From contig NZ_BCRP01000012.1 of the NCBI RefSeq assembly GCF_001552655.1, forward strand, positions 31,857 to 95,856: 64,000 nucleotides of DNA, given 5' to 3'. The stretch's first letter is position 1. Each line of letters opens with the position of its first letter. The position numbers and the translations under genes were made by a program. The notes under the pieces were generated by a model. That model was not told the DNA's origin and searched no databases. It worked only from the letters and a program-made list of their open reading frames with translations. The stretch is from Alicyclobacillus kakegawensis NBRC 103104. Lineage in GTDB: Bacteria > Bacillota > Bacilli > Alicyclobacillales > Alicyclobacillaceae. Of the stretch, positions 25,871 to 34,884 are shown piece after piece.

Positions 25871-26268
25871 GTGTGCAGTCCCTCCTCCTAGCAAGACTGG
25901 AACGGGCATAGAAGCCCTGTTTGTCCTTCCAAAGGAAGATGCGTCCAATCTCGGCGCCTTCTGGTCGGGGCAGATACTATCTTATTGTAAGCCAAGGAGC
26001 CAGTCAACGGGTCCCCCTGTGTGTCCACCCATGACGTGCAAAGGAGGGAGGTTATGATTCACATCCCTTCCGGCGAACGATTTCCATGAAATGTTAAGTT
26101 TGTGTTGATCATGTTTATGTGTGCACTTTTTATACGTTCCCGTGATCCTAGGAGCTTGCAAGGTTGTGGTTGATAAGACACAATAGAACTGTCTTTTTAT
26201 CAAAACTAAACAGATCGGCTGATTAATTTGTTGATTTTTGTTGGTGTATTTCAGAAAGGTGGTGAGAC
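25871..26268. other. Intergenic region before the SIS gene
   Basis: AT-rich gap between namA (minus) and the second sugar island (plus). Its clearest element is an imperfect hairpin or operator at 26170-26203: TTGATAAGACA facing TGTCT-TTT-TATCAA around 9 bases. A weak promoter with TTGATC at 26105-26110 and a TTTATA-like -10 near 26129 is possible. I see no coding sequence. Confidence 0.4.
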
Positions 26269-26313
26269 ATGAGGATTCGCCTGGGGATTTCAACCGGGTT
26301 TGCAGGTGGATAG
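26269..26313 (+). other. 14-codon mini-ORF with strong SD; possible truncated isomerase start or leader peptide
   Basis: ATG 26269 follows aaaggtgg with ideal spacing and encodes MRIRLGISTGFAGG before a TAG. The sequence looks like the N-terminus of a TIM-barrel sugar isomerase. It is in the same frame as the SIS gene that begins 12 bases after its stop. The SIS gene itself has a weak ribosome-binding site, so coupling from this mini-ORF is possible. Confidence 0.4.
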
Positions 26314-26325
26314 GTACCAAACATT

Positions 26326-26931
26326 ATGAATCCCGCGGAGGGGGATGTTTGTAAACAAATGGGAAATGGCCAGTGTGATACGTTCGAACTGCGGGATCGG
26401 ATGATGCAAGAATTGCGCCAGGCCTTCCAACGCGTGGAGGAGGAGCAGTTGGGACAACTACTGGACGAAATCTGCCAAGCTAAGCGGGTGTTCGTGTATG
26501 GCCTGGGTCGCGAACGACTGATGTTGCAAGCATTTGCGATGCGCCTCATGCATTTGGGGCTGACGGTTCACGTGGTGGGCGACGTTACGACACCACGCAT
26601 AGGCGAGGGTGATCTTTTTCTGACCAGTTCTGGAACTGGGTATCTTGCGACTGTAGAGGCGTTGATGAAGATTGCGAGGACGGCCAGGGCTCGGATCGCT
26701 TTCTTTACAGCCGCCACGGATTCACCATTACTTCCAATGGTGGACCAAGCAGTCTTGATTCCAGCGCGGACAATGCGTGACGACAGGAATGGCACTTCGT
26801 CCGTCCAGCCGATGGGGACGTTGTTTGAACAGGTGCAGCTCATGCTGCTCGATATGCTGGCAATGCGATTAAAAGAGCGGCTTGGCCGGACAGAGACGGA
26901 TATGGTCGAGCTGCACACTAACCTGGAATAG
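26326..26931 (+). CDS. SIS domain sugar-phosphate isomerase, 6-phospho-3-hexuloisomerase (HxlB) type
   Basis: A 201-residue single-domain SIS protein, the usual size for 6-phospho-3-hexuloisomerases, which interconvert hexulose-6-phosphate and fructose-6-phosphate. It has VYGLGRERLMLQAFAMRLMHLG in place of the usual GRSG-x8-FAMRL, then LTSSGTGYLATV, SVQPMGTLFEQ and the terminal HTNLE. The common GRSG serine is replaced by a Glu-Arg pair, so catalysis may differ. No HxlA-type synthase is nearby, so a formaldehyde ribulose-monophosphate role is unlikely. ATG 26326 lacks a strong SD; ATG 26359 is an alternative after ggaggggg. Confidence 0.82.
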   Translation: MNPAEGDVCKQMGNGQCDTFELRDRMMQELRQAFQRVEEEQLGQLLDEICQAKRVFVYGLGRERLMLQAFAMRLMHLGLTVHVVGDVTTPRIGEGDLFLTSSGTGYLATVEALMKIARTARARIAFFTAATDSPLLPMVDQAVLIPARTMRDDRNGTSSVQPMGTLFEQVQLMLLDMLAMRLKERLGRTETDMVELHTNLE

Positions 26932-26948
26932 AAAAAGGTGAGGGAATC

Positions 26949-27971
26949 GTGAAAGCGGTTGTATATGATGCGCCGCGTTCGTTTCGAGTGGCAGATGTGC
27001 CAGTTCCGGAGATTGCGGCAAATCAGGTCCTTGTTAGAGTCGCCACGTGTGGCGTTTGCAAAACGGACGTGCACATTCACCATGGCGAGTTTCTGGCGGA
27101 GTTTCCGTTGATACCTGGGCATGAGTTTGCTGGGGAGATTGTCAAGGTCGGAAGCGGGGTGGAGGCTTTCAGGCCTGGGGACAGAGTGGCGGTGGACAAC
27201 ACAGTGTTGTGTGGTCACTGTTACTACTGCCGGCGGAATGAACCACTATTTTGTGAAAGATTCTACTCTCTGGGGTGTAATGGGCCCGGCGGTTTCGCCG
27301 AATATGTGGCTGCGGGGCATGACAAGGTGTTCCCGATTGGCAATCTTACGTTTGAAGAAGCAGCCATGATTGAGCCGACAGCATGTGCGGTGCACGGATT
27401 GGATGTGATCGATGTACGCCCTGGGGACGATGTACTGTTGTTTGGTACCGGACCGACGGGCATCGTGCTGGCGCAGTTGCTGCGCCACGCGGGCGCCGGA
27501 AACCTCGTGGTGGTCGCTTCCGACGAGCGCAAATTGGAAGTGGTGGCGGGGCTGGCGGCAGCTGACGTAGTACGTATGGATAGGTCCGACTATTCCAAGC
27601 ATACGGCCGAGTTACAGCGGCGTTACCCGAAAGGATTTGACGTTATTATCGACGCGACAGGCGCAGTCACTGTCCTCCAGCACTGCACACAGTTCGCCAA
27701 GTACGGCGCGAAGATCGTGGTGTACGGCGTGTGCAACGAATCGGACCAAATGGTCATCAGTCCGTATGAAGTGTTCCGAAAAGAACTGAAGATTATTGGT
27801 TCATTCGCGCAGACGCACTGTTTTGATCGGGCAATTAAATTCATGCAGCGGGGTATTGTGAATGTTCGTGACATCATTACACATCGATTTTCACTCGACG
27901 ATTTTGGAGACGCCATCAAGCAGGTCGAGTCCGGGCGTGGACATATAAAGGTGATAGTTGGAAGTGTGTGA
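26949..27971 (+). CDS. Zinc-dependent alcohol/polyol dehydrogenase (MDR family)
   Basis: A 340-residue medium-chain dehydrogenase from a GTG start after aaggtgaggg. The catalytic zinc site is GVCKTDVH with GHEFAGEI. The structural zinc lobe has four cysteines (CGHCYYCRRNEPLFC), and the Rossmann part shows LLFGTGPTGIV. Such enzymes oxidise sugar alcohols or reduce keto sugars with NAD(P). It lies 17 bases after the SIS isomerase and is likely cotranscribed, suggesting a dehydrogenase-isomerase pair in a sugar pathway. Substrate unknown. Confidence 0.88.
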   Translation: MKAVVYDAPRSFRVADVPVPEIAANQVLVRVATCGVCKTDVHIHHGEFLAEFPLIPGHEFAGEIVKVGSGVEAFRPGDRVAVDNTVLCGHCYYCRRNEPLFCERFYSLGCNGPGGFAEYVAAGHDKVFPIGNLTFEEAAMIEPTACAVHGLDVIDVRPGDDVLLFGTGPTGIVLAQLLRHAGAGNLVVVASDERKLEVVAGLAAADVVRMDRSDYSKHTAELQRRYPKGFDVIIDATGAVTVLQHCTQFAKYGAKIVVYGVCNESDQMVISPYEVFRKELKIIGSFAQTHCFDRAIKFMQRGIVNVRDIITHRFSLDDFGDAIKQVESGRGHIKVIVGSV

Positions 27972-28525
27972 CGGTGGGTATGGGCGCAGTGAAGATTTTG
28001 AAGATATATGGGGAGTGACGAACTGAAGTTTTGAGCATGGCACGGGGAGCGATATAAGTTTGGGGAGTTAAGTTTTGTAACGGTCCACAAGTTCCGGAGA
28101 GATATAGAAAATCCCCTGGGCACCCGTGGATCGAAGTTCCTTTCTCCTGCCTACAACCGAATCTTGAAATCATGGCCACTCTACTCCCATGACATCGCAC
28201 TCCCTCATGAGTGATTATCTTGTGGTTGGGTGTTTGTAGATGTTCAACTCTAGACAATGTCTTGTTGATTTGCTATAGTCTACACGTCAAGAATTGTTTA
28301 TTTGTGTTCTGGTGTTGTTGAATGAACTAGAATTTGGGGGTGAGAGGAGCTGTATCGCTGGGGAAGACTCCAAGGATGTTCTCTGTCTAGAGACGGTTTC
28401 CTCAGCGGATAGGCTGATATTGTAGTTTCACGAGTCGGTTGCGCGTGGATTGTGGCCAGTTTCAGTGTTGGGTCAGAACGAGGATGTCTATTTTACGTTT
28501 ACGGGCAGTCAAGGGGGGTTGTGTT
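27972..28525 (+). other. Intergenic leader of the sugar ABC importer
   Basis: No gene is visible in this AT-richer gap. It holds a good promoter at 28251-28279, T-rich TTGTTTATTTGTGTT at 28294-28308, a TGTTTGTAGA copy near 28231, and a 5-prime leader of about 240 bases with a small GTCT-AG-AGAC hairpin near 28388. The SD of the binding-protein gene is aagggggg at 28511-28518. Confidence 0.5.
28251..28279 (+). promoter_or_regulatory. Sigma-A-like promoter of sugar ABC importer
   Basis: TAGACA (28251-28256) and TATAGT (28274-28279) are spaced by 17 bases. Transcription would start near 28286, just before the TTGTTTATTTGTGTT motif at 28294, a likely repressor site. Confidence 0.6.
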
Positions 28526-30079
28526 GTGAAGCAGCGTATGTTGAAAGCGGCTTCGATATGTATGTTGGGTTCTTTAGTGACTCTCGCGGGCTGTGGGACC
28601 GAAAGCAACAGCAACAATGCAAGCCAAGTCACCAGTGGGGGGAAAGCTGCCAGCACGAAGCAGGTGCAGGCGCCCTTTCCTGGATGGGTGAAAGGTTTGC
28701 CAAAGATCACAGCACCAGAGGGGTTCAACTGGAAACAGTTTGCCGGTACACATTTGACTTTGATATCAGAGAATACGCCGCCATCTTCCGCGTTAGCAGA
28801 TAATATCAAGCAGTTCGAAAAGGTCACAGGAATTACTGTGACGATAGAACAAAGTGACCTGAACACGGTGGCGCAAAAAGTGGCCTTGGACTTTGCTGCA
28901 AAATCGGACAAGTACCAGCTTATTTACGCGGATCCCTATCAGATTTTGTCCAAGTACTCATATGACTTCGTGGACTTGAACACGTTCAATAATGACCCTA
29001 ATTTGCCTCACATTCCTGGTGGTTTAAAGGACTTTATCCAAAGCCAGTTGTTCGTGGACGGATATATGGGCAACATGCAACATCTTTACGCGGTGCCATA
29101 TGACTGTCCAACCATGATTCTCTTCTATCGCAAGGACATCTTTGACAACCCAACGTACAAGGCTATGTTCAAGAAGGAAGAGGGCTTCGATTGGACTCCT
29201 GGCCCGAATTTGACGTGGCAGCAGTATTATACAATTGAAAAGTGGATCAACCAGAAAATAAAGCAAGGCGTTATCAAGGGAGTCAAGTACGCTGCCGGAG
29301 ATCAAGCCAAACAATATGACTCCCTGCAGTGCGATTTCAGTGATCTTTTAGCCGCGTATGGTGGAGACTATTTTAAGTCTTCGAGCCTCGGTAGCCTTGG
29401 TGCTGCGAATCCGGGACCGTCTGCGATGGATTCGTCGAAAGCGATTGCGGCTGCCACTATGTACAAGAACATTGTTCAAGCTGCCGCTCCGGGTAGTACG
29501 TCGTGGGATTGGAACGGACTCGCTGAAGCTTTCGCCGCCGGTGATATTGCTATGGCGCCAGAATGGCACGAAGATGCCTCTATGATGGAGAACCCGGCCA
29601 AGTCGAAGGTTGTGGGTAAGGTTGGATACGCCATCCTACCACACGGTCCGGCTCGCAGCGCGAACATCTTTGGTGGCACCGGTATTGGAATTAACAAGAA
29701 CGCGACATCCGAGGAACAAAAGGCTGCTTGGCTGTTTATAGTCTGGGCCACTTCGCCGCAATCGCAGTACATGATTCTGAAATCTAAGGATGGTGGAGAA
29801 ACACCGACCCGTTACTCCGTATACAACCTGCCTGAAATTAAGAAGGGCATGACGCCTGGAACGCCGGAATCCAAGGAAATGCCCAATCTGTTGGCCATGA
29901 AGGCAACGCTGGAGGCGTGGAAGTCGCAGAATGTGTACATGCGCCCGAAGATCCCGCAGTGGCCGCAGGTGGACTCTATTGTGTTTACCGAGTTATCTAA
30001 GATGCTGGCAAACGAAGAAACACCGGCTCAGGCGATGAAAAATATCGCGCAGCAGACCAACCAGTTGACCGGTCAATAA
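28526..30079 (+). CDS. ABC transporter sugar-binding lipoprotein (extracellular SBP family 1)
   Basis: About 517 residues from the GTG at 28526, 7 bases after aagggggg. The signal peptide ends in a lipobox (VTLAGC). The body matches SBP family 1: FEKVTGITVTIEQ, DLNTFNNDPN, YAVPYDCPTMILFYRKDIF and WLFIVWATSPQSQ. It captures a sugar outside the membrane for the two permeases that follow. It is longer than typical maltose-type proteins (about 400-450). A hairpin at 30115-30161 follows the gene. Confidence 0.9.
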   Translation: MKQRMLKAASICMLGSLVTLAGCGTESNSNNASQVTSGGKAASTKQVQAPFPGWVKGLPKITAPEGFNWKQFAGTHLTLISENTPPSSALADNIKQFEKVTGITVTIEQSDLNTVAQKVALDFAAKSDKYQLIYADPYQILSKYSYDFVDLNTFNNDPNLPHIPGGLKDFIQSQLFVDGYMGNMQHLYAVPYDCPTMILFYRKDIFDNPTYKAMFKKEEGFDWTPGPNLTWQQYYTIEKWINQKIKQGVIKGVKYAAGDQAKQYDSLQCDFSDLLAAYGGDYFKSSSLGSLGAANPGPSAMDSSKAIAAATMYKNIVQAAAPGSTSWDWNGLAEAFAAGDIAMAPEWHEDASMMENPAKSKVVGKVGYAILPHGPARSANIFGGTGIGINKNATSEEQKAAWLFIVWATSPQSQYMILKSKDGGETPTRYSVYNLPEIKKGMTPGTPESKEMPNLLAMKATLEAWKSQNVYMRPKIPQWPQVDSIVFTELSKMLANEETPAQAMKNIAQQTNQLTGQ

Positions 30080-30114
30080 TCCGCAGGTACTGCAGGTACT
30101 AAAGTATGCAAGAA

Positions 30115-30161
30115 AGAACAATAGGGTTCAGGCTTATTGATGCACTGGACCCTGTTGTTCT
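30115..30161 (+). terminator. Intercistronic hairpin after sugar-binding protein gene
   Basis: Arms 30115-30130 and 30146-30161 pair over 16 positions including two G-T pairs, around a 15-base loop. It sits midway in the 105-base gap before the permease gene. Just upstream is a tandem direct repeat of gcaggtact (30083-30100). No strong T run follows, so partial termination or transcript protection is likely. Confidence 0.6.
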
Positions 30162-30184
30162 CGTGAAAGGGGCGTAGCAACAAC

Positions 30185-31117
30185 GTGGAATCGAATGCAA
30201 GCGAAGTGCGTAGCGATCACATGCTGTCGGTTGCTGGGCCCAAAGTCACTCGTAGACGGAAGCGCAGCAATACAACAGAGATATGGATGCTAACGCCGTC
30301 CATTGTCATCCTAGCCGTCATCAGCATGGTTCCATTTTTCTACATGATCTATGCCAGTCTAATGAATTACACGGTGAACCCGGATCAGCCGACGTTTTAC
30401 CAGTTGCACAATTGGGTTTCGATATTGCGAGATTCGACTTATTGGCACTCATGGGAACGAACGGCGATATTTGTTATCATCGGCTTGGCAGTAGAGTTAC
30501 TGGTCGGGACCGGAATTGCACTGGCCATCTACCATATTCCAAAAGGCCGCAATTTAATCGTTACATTGTGGATGCTACCGCTGTTTGTGGCACCTATCGT
30601 CACCGGTTTACTCGGCAGGTTCCTGCTTAACACTACGTATGGTATGTACGCGTGGTTTTTACAATTGGTTGGCATAAAGACGGATATCCTGGGTACCACC
30701 TCTACGGCAATGCCGGCCATTATTCTAATGGACGTATGGGAGTGGACGCCCTTAATCACAATTATTGTCTTGGCTGGGCTGCAGTCGATGCCGGAGGAAC
30801 CGCTAGAAGCGGCGGACGTAGACGGGGCGAACTATTGGGCCAAGCTCCGTTACGTAATCTTGCCCCTGGTGTCGCGAACTATTGTCGTGGCACTATTGAT
30901 TCGGTCGATGGATATCCTCCGTTATGTGGATACTATTCTCATTACTACGGAGGGGGGGCCCGCCGACTCCACTAAGACTATTGGTTACTATCTGGTTCAG
31001 GTCGCATTCCAATTCCAAGACTTCGGTCGAGCCGCAGCTATCGGTTTTACCATGTTAATTGTGAGTATTTTCTTGGGCAGGACGTTCATTCGGATCTTCG
31101 CGAGGGGTGAGCAGTGA
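30185..31117 (+). CDS. Sugar ABC transporter permease (MalF type)
   Basis: A 310-residue permease with six predicted helices; the first is at residues about 35-60 after a basic N-terminus (TRRRKRSN). The EAA loop, contacting the ATPase, is PEEPLEAADVDGANYWAKLRY. It starts at a GTG. The next permease overlaps its stop (TGATG). It is the first of two channel subunits for the sugar importer; no ATPase gene is in the cluster, so a shared MsmX-like ATPase encoded elsewhere would be needed. Confidence 0.9.
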   Translation: MESNASEVRSDHMLSVAGPKVTRRRKRSNTTEIWMLTPSIVILAVISMVPFFYMIYASLMNYTVNPDQPTFYQLHNWVSILRDSTYWHSWERTAIFVIIGLAVELLVGTGIALAIYHIPKGRNLIVTLWMLPLFVAPIVTGLLGRFLLNTTYGMYAWFLQLVGIKTDILGTTSTAMPAIILMDVWEWTPLITIIVLAGLQSMPEEPLEAADVDGANYWAKLRYVILPLVSRTIVVALLIRSMDILRYVDTILITTEGGPADSTKTIGYYLVQVAFQFQDFGRAAAIGFTMLIVSIFLGRTFIRIFARGEQ

Positions 31118-31962
31118 TGGGCAGGAGTCGTGCTGGAAAGAAGCGGAGTTCCGTGGGAACAACTCTCATTTATATCATCGTCGTCATCGCGCTTATATGG
31201 GCGTTATTGCCAATTCTTTGGATGGTTCTCTCGTCGTTAAAGACACAAGCAGGAATGTTCTCAATGCCTCCGAAATTCTTTTTTAAGCCTACATTTGACA
31301 CGTATCGTCAGATGTTCTCATCGACCGGGAATTTCGGACATTACCTGTGGAACAGTGTGGTAGCGTCGGTATTGTCCACAATCATTTCCCTGGTCTTGGG
31401 GACACTAGGTGGCTTCGCTCTCGCACGAGGGAATTTCAAGCGCGAAAGTGATCTTTCTTTTTGGGTGATTAGTACACGCATGGCACCTATCCCGGCTGTA
31501 ATGCTGCCCTTGTATTTGATGTTCTCCAAGCTTGGCCTCATTGGCACTATGACGGGGCTGGTATTCGCCTATACGACATTCAATCTTCCATTTGCATTAT
31601 GGATCATGATGACCTTCTTCAGGGACATCCCGCCGGCACTTGAGGAGGCAGGGATGGTGGACGGGTGCAGTAAGTTTGAGGCATTCTGGAGGGTAACGTT
31701 ACCTATGGCGGCTCCCGGTTTGGTGGCAACTGGCATTCTGTGCTTGATGTTTGCCTGGAATGACTATTCATTCGCCTCCGTGTTTACTGGGCAGAGCACG
31801 CAGACTGTACCGGTTGCAGCGTCCTTGCTAGTTTCTCAGGAAGGTGTCCAATGGGGACAGGCGATGGCCACGGGGACCATCATCATCCTGCCGATGGTGA
31901 TTGCCGGTATCTTCGTCCGTAAGTACCTGGTGCGCGGTCTTTCGATGGGAGCAGTGAAATGA
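31117..31962 (+). CDS. Sugar ABC transporter permease (MalG type)
   Basis: About 281 residues from ATG 31117, which overlaps the previous TGA; GTG 31114 is an alternative. The six-helix MalG-type fold ends in the conserved KYLVRGLSMGAVK. The EAA loop is PPALEEAGMVDGCSKFEAFWRV. It forms the translocation pore with the MalF-type partner. Its short C-terminus is typical of carbohydrate importers that use a shared ATPase. Confidence 0.92.
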   Translation: MGRSRAGKKRSSVGTTLIYIIVVIALIWALLPILWMVLSSLKTQAGMFSMPPKFFFKPTFDTYRQMFSSTGNFGHYLWNSVVASVLSTIISLVLGTLGGFALARGNFKRESDLSFWVISTRMAPIPAVMLPLYLMFSKLGLIGTMTGLVFAYTTFNLPFALWIMMTFFRDIPPALEEAGMVDGCSKFEAFWRVTLPMAAPGLVATGILCLMFAWNDYSFASVFTGQSTQTVPVAASLLVSQEGVQWGQAMATGTIIILPMVIAGIFVRKYLVRGLSMGAVK

Positions 31963-32050
31963 TGTCTACGCATGACCACTGTGGCTAATTAGCAAACAGT
32001 CGAGTGGCGTAATTATACATGCGAAACAGAAATAAGGGAGGGAAAGCGAG

Positions 32051-33157
32051 ATGGCTATCGAAGTTAAGTCTACCTCGTCTACCGTAACCCAGGTGCCCAA
32101 GCAGATGTGTGCTGCCGTGTTGGAGCGACCGTTTCAGGTGAGTATAAAGGAACTGCCAGTACCTGAGCTGGGGAGTCACGAAGTACTCGTAAAGGTGATG
32201 GCGGTCGGGGTATGCGGATCTGACGTGCATTATTACGAACACGGACGCATCGGAGACTTTGTCGTGAAGAAGCCCATCATTCTGGGACACGAGTGCGCAG
32301 GCATCGTGGTGGATGTAGGCAGTCAGGTTTCGCGCGTGAAGGTGGGGGATCGTGTAGCGGTAGAACCTGGCGTTACCTGTGGTCGCTGTGACGCCTGCAA
32401 ATCGGGCCGCTACAATCTGTGCCCGGAGGTGCAGTTTCTAGCGACACCTCCATATGACGGGGCGTTTGTGGAATATATCAAGCATCGCGAGGACTTCGTG
32501 TTTCAGATTCCAGATAGTCTCTCGTTTGAAGAGGCGGCGTTAGTCGAGCCGTTGTCGGTGGGTATTCACGCCTGTAGGCGGGCGGGTGTCCAGCCTGGAT
32601 CGCGCGTCGCGGTAATGGGTATGGGCCCCGTGGGCCTGCTAACTGTGGTTGCAGCCAAAGCGTTTGGGGCGTCGGAAGTGTACGTCACGGACTTAGAGCC
32701 CATTCGGCTGGAGGCAGCGAAACACCTTGGAGCCTCCGTGGCGGTCAATGTGCAGGAGCGGGACCCGGTGGAGGTCATACGCGAAATGACAGATGGTGCA
32801 GGAGTGGATGTGGCCGTGGAGACTGCTGGCAACCCACGGGCTTTGCAGTCTGCTCTCATGTCCTTGAAGCGTGGCGGTCGGTTGGGTATCGTGGGGTTGC
32901 CGGCACAGGACGAGATTGGAATGAACGTACCATTCATCTCAAGCTTTGAGGTGGACATCTTCGGGGTATTCCGATATGCAAATACGTACTCGCAAGGTAT
33001 CAAGTTTCTTGCTTCAGGAAACTATGACGTGAGAAGTCTGATTACAGATCAGTATCCGCTAGAGAAGGCGAAAGACGCTTTGGAACGAGCGCGGACCAAC
33101 AAGAGCGGGAGCTTGAAGGTGATGGTCTATCCTAATGGTCTTCCGGCAAACAATTGA
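32051..33157 (+). CDS. Zinc-dependent polyol dehydrogenase, sorbitol/xylitol dehydrogenase type
   Basis: A 368-residue medium-chain dehydrogenase. Features are GVCGSDVHYYEHGRIGDF with GHECAG (catalytic zinc), the four-cysteine lobe (CGRCDACKSGRYNLC), GMGPVGLLTVVAAKAFG at the nucleotide site, and ETAGNPRALQSAL. The YYEHGRIG signature is typical of sorbitol and xylitol dehydrogenases, which oxidise polyols to ketoses with NAD+. Its place after a sugar importer suggests the imported compound is a polyol, or becomes one. The SD is agggaggg, 8 bases upstream. Confidence 0.9.
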   Translation: MAIEVKSTSSTVTQVPKQMCAAVLERPFQVSIKELPVPELGSHEVLVKVMAVGVCGSDVHYYEHGRIGDFVVKKPIILGHECAGIVVDVGSQVSRVKVGDRVAVEPGVTCGRCDACKSGRYNLCPEVQFLATPPYDGAFVEYIKHREDFVFQIPDSLSFEEAALVEPLSVGIHACRRAGVQPGSRVAVMGMGPVGLLTVVAAKAFGASEVYVTDLEPIRLEAAKHLGASVAVNVQERDPVEVIREMTDGAGVDVAVETAGNPRALQSALMSLKRGGRLGIVGLPAQDEIGMNVPFISSFEVDIFGVFRYANTYSQGIKFLASGNYDVRSLITDQYPLEKAKDALERARTNKSGSLKVMVYPNGLPANN

Positions 33158-33184
33158 GTTGCCTACTATATGGGGTCTGTCGTC

Positions 33185-33994
33185 ATGTTGAACATTGAAC
33201 GTCAAGCGCGCATTACCGAGTTAATCCGTGAAAAACGAATGGTCTCCGTCGCGGAGTTGATGGAACTGTTCTCCGTGTCGGACATGACTATTCGACGAGA
33301 CCTAGATGTCCTGGAGCGGAAAGGCATCGTTCGCAAGGTTTACGGAGGAGCGGTGCTGGCGGATCTGGTGCTGGCAGATTACGTTCTCGGTGCACCTCAT
33401 GAATACTCCATGGTAGCTCGGGAAACAGCGCGCGTAGAGGCCAAGAGAGCGATTGCCAAGGAAGCGGTGTCGCTGATCCAGCCCGAAGATGTGATACTGC
33501 TCGATGCCGGATCGACCACGTTGCAGGTCGCCAAGGCGTTTCAGCCGTCACCTGATCAAGTGGTCATCACCAATTCCATTCCCATCGGTCTGGAACTGAT
33601 GGGGAAGCCGGTCAGCCTCCATTTGATTGGAGGCGACCTGCGCTCAGCCACTCAGTCAACTGTGGGTCCTAAGGCGAAGGCGTTTCTGACTGACTTGCGG
33701 GCACGCAAGGTTTTTCTTGGTGCTTCGGCGCTGTCCTTAGAGAACGGGTTGATGAATTTCAACCTATACGAGGCGGAGATCAAGCAAGAGATGATACAGT
33801 GTTCCGAACAGGTAATTCTTGTTGCGGATTCGAGCAAGTTCGCCGCCCAATCGTATTACACGTTTGCACAGTGGAAAGATGTTGATGTGTTTATTACGGA
33901 TTCCGAAATCTCTCTGACTGTCGTCCGTAAACTTGAGGAGCGAGGGGTGCGAGTGGTTATCGCGGGAAGTTCAAGTCTCGGGCGACACGCGTGA
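33185..33994 (+). CDS. DeoR/GlpR family transcriptional regulator
   Basis: About 269 residues from ATG 33185 (MLNIERQARITELI); an in-frame ATG at 33170 is an alternative. The N-terminal HTH is VSVAELMELFSVSDMTIRRDLD, followed by RKVYGGAVL. The C-terminal DeoR sensor domain has DAGSTTLQVAK, GGDLR and VADSSKFAAQS. These repressors respond to phosphosugars. It likely controls the 26-37 kb island, possibly through the T-rich motif near 28294. Confidence 0.9.
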   Translation: MLNIERQARITELIREKRMVSVAELMELFSVSDMTIRRDLDVLERKGIVRKVYGGAVLADLVLADYVLGAPHEYSMVARETARVEAKRAIAKEAVSLIQPEDVILLDAGSTTLQVAKAFQPSPDQVVITNSIPIGLELMGKPVSLHLIGGDLRSATQSTVGPKAKAFLTDLRARKVFLGASALSLENGLMNFNLYEAEIKQEMIQCSEQVILVADSSKFAAQSYYTFAQWKDVDVFITDSEISLTVVRKLEERGVRVVIAGSSSLGRHA

Positions 33995-34043
33995 CCTCCC
34001 CACATCTGGATTGACATTCGAGTTAAGGCGGAGTGTATGAAGA

Positions 34044-34880
34044 GTGAAAGCAGCCCGGTTAAATCGGTTGTTTGGACCCGACGGGAAATGTTTTGACGTT
34101 GCCATAGATCACGGATTTTTCAATGAAAACAGTTTCCTGCAAGGAATTGAGAACATAGAGAAGGCAGTGGTAACCATCGCGGATGCGGGTCCCGACGCTA
34201 TTCAATTAAGTCCGGGACAAGGCCCCATCCTACAGTCGATAAAAGGGAAGCACAAACCGGCTCTGGTCATGCGGACTGATGTAGCAAATGTCTACGGACG
34301 CAAGCTGCCTGACTACCTCTTCAGTCAACTAATTGAGGACGCAGTGGAGCATGCTGTGCGCCTGGACGCTGCGTGCGTAGTGGTGAACCTGCTCTGGTTG
34401 CCGAACCAGCCGAAACTGTATCATCAGTGCGTCGCCAATGTCGCCAAACTCCAGCTTCAATGTGAGAGATATGGGATGCCACTAATGGTGGAACCGTTGG
34501 TCATGCAGCCGAACGAGGTAGCCGGAGGCTATATGGTGGACGGCACTCTGGAGAAAATTGTTCCACTCGTACGCCAGGCTGTCGAGCTTGGTGCAGATGT
34601 CATCAAGGCAGACCCTTGTGATAATGTGGAAGATTTTCACTATGTGGTGGAAGCGGCAGGCGGCCGTCCTGTGCTGCCTCGGGGTGGCGGCAAAGCGTCG
34701 GAAGAAGACATCCTGCGGCGCACGCACGCCCTGATGCGACAAGGTGCCTCCGGAATAGTGTACGGGCGCAACGTCCTCCAATCCGACGATCCACAGGCGA
34801 TGACACGGGCGTTCTTGGCCATTGTGCACGGCGGGGCAAGTGTGGAGGATGCCCTGCGGATCCTCAGGAAAGAGGTGTAA
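34044..34880 (+). CDS. DhnA/LsrF-type class I aldolase
   Basis: 278 residues of the archaeal-type class I aldolase family (DhnA, FbaB-like, LsrF). It shows FDVAIDHGFFNEN near the N-terminus, VMRTDVAN, PLMVEPLVMQ, the Schiff-base lysine region GADVIKADPCDN and PVLPRGGGKASEEDIL near the phosphate-binding site. Members cleave ketose phosphates or thiolyse related compounds. In this island it would split a phosphorylated keto sugar made by the dehydrogenases and the PfkB kinase. The start is the GTG at 34044. The product specificity is unknown. Confidence 0.85.
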   Translation: MKAARLNRLFGPDGKCFDVAIDHGFFNENSFLQGIENIEKAVVTIADAGPDAIQLSPGQGPILQSIKGKHKPALVMRTDVANVYGRKLPDYLFSQLIEDAVEHAVRLDAACVVVNLLWLPNQPKLYHQCVANVAKLQLQCERYGMPLMVEPLVMQPNEVAGGYMVDGTLEKIVPLVRQAVELGADVIKADPCDNVEDFHYVVEAAGGRPVLPRGGGKASEEDILRRTHALMRQGASGIVYGRNVLQSDDPQAMTRAFLAIVHGGASVEDALRILRKEV

Positions 34881-34884
34881 TCGA

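Noticed and set aside
26326..26931. Ribulose monophosphate pathway for formaldehyde
   Set aside because: The SIS protein resembles HxlB but no hexulose-6-phosphate synthase is nearby and the GRSG serine is missing.
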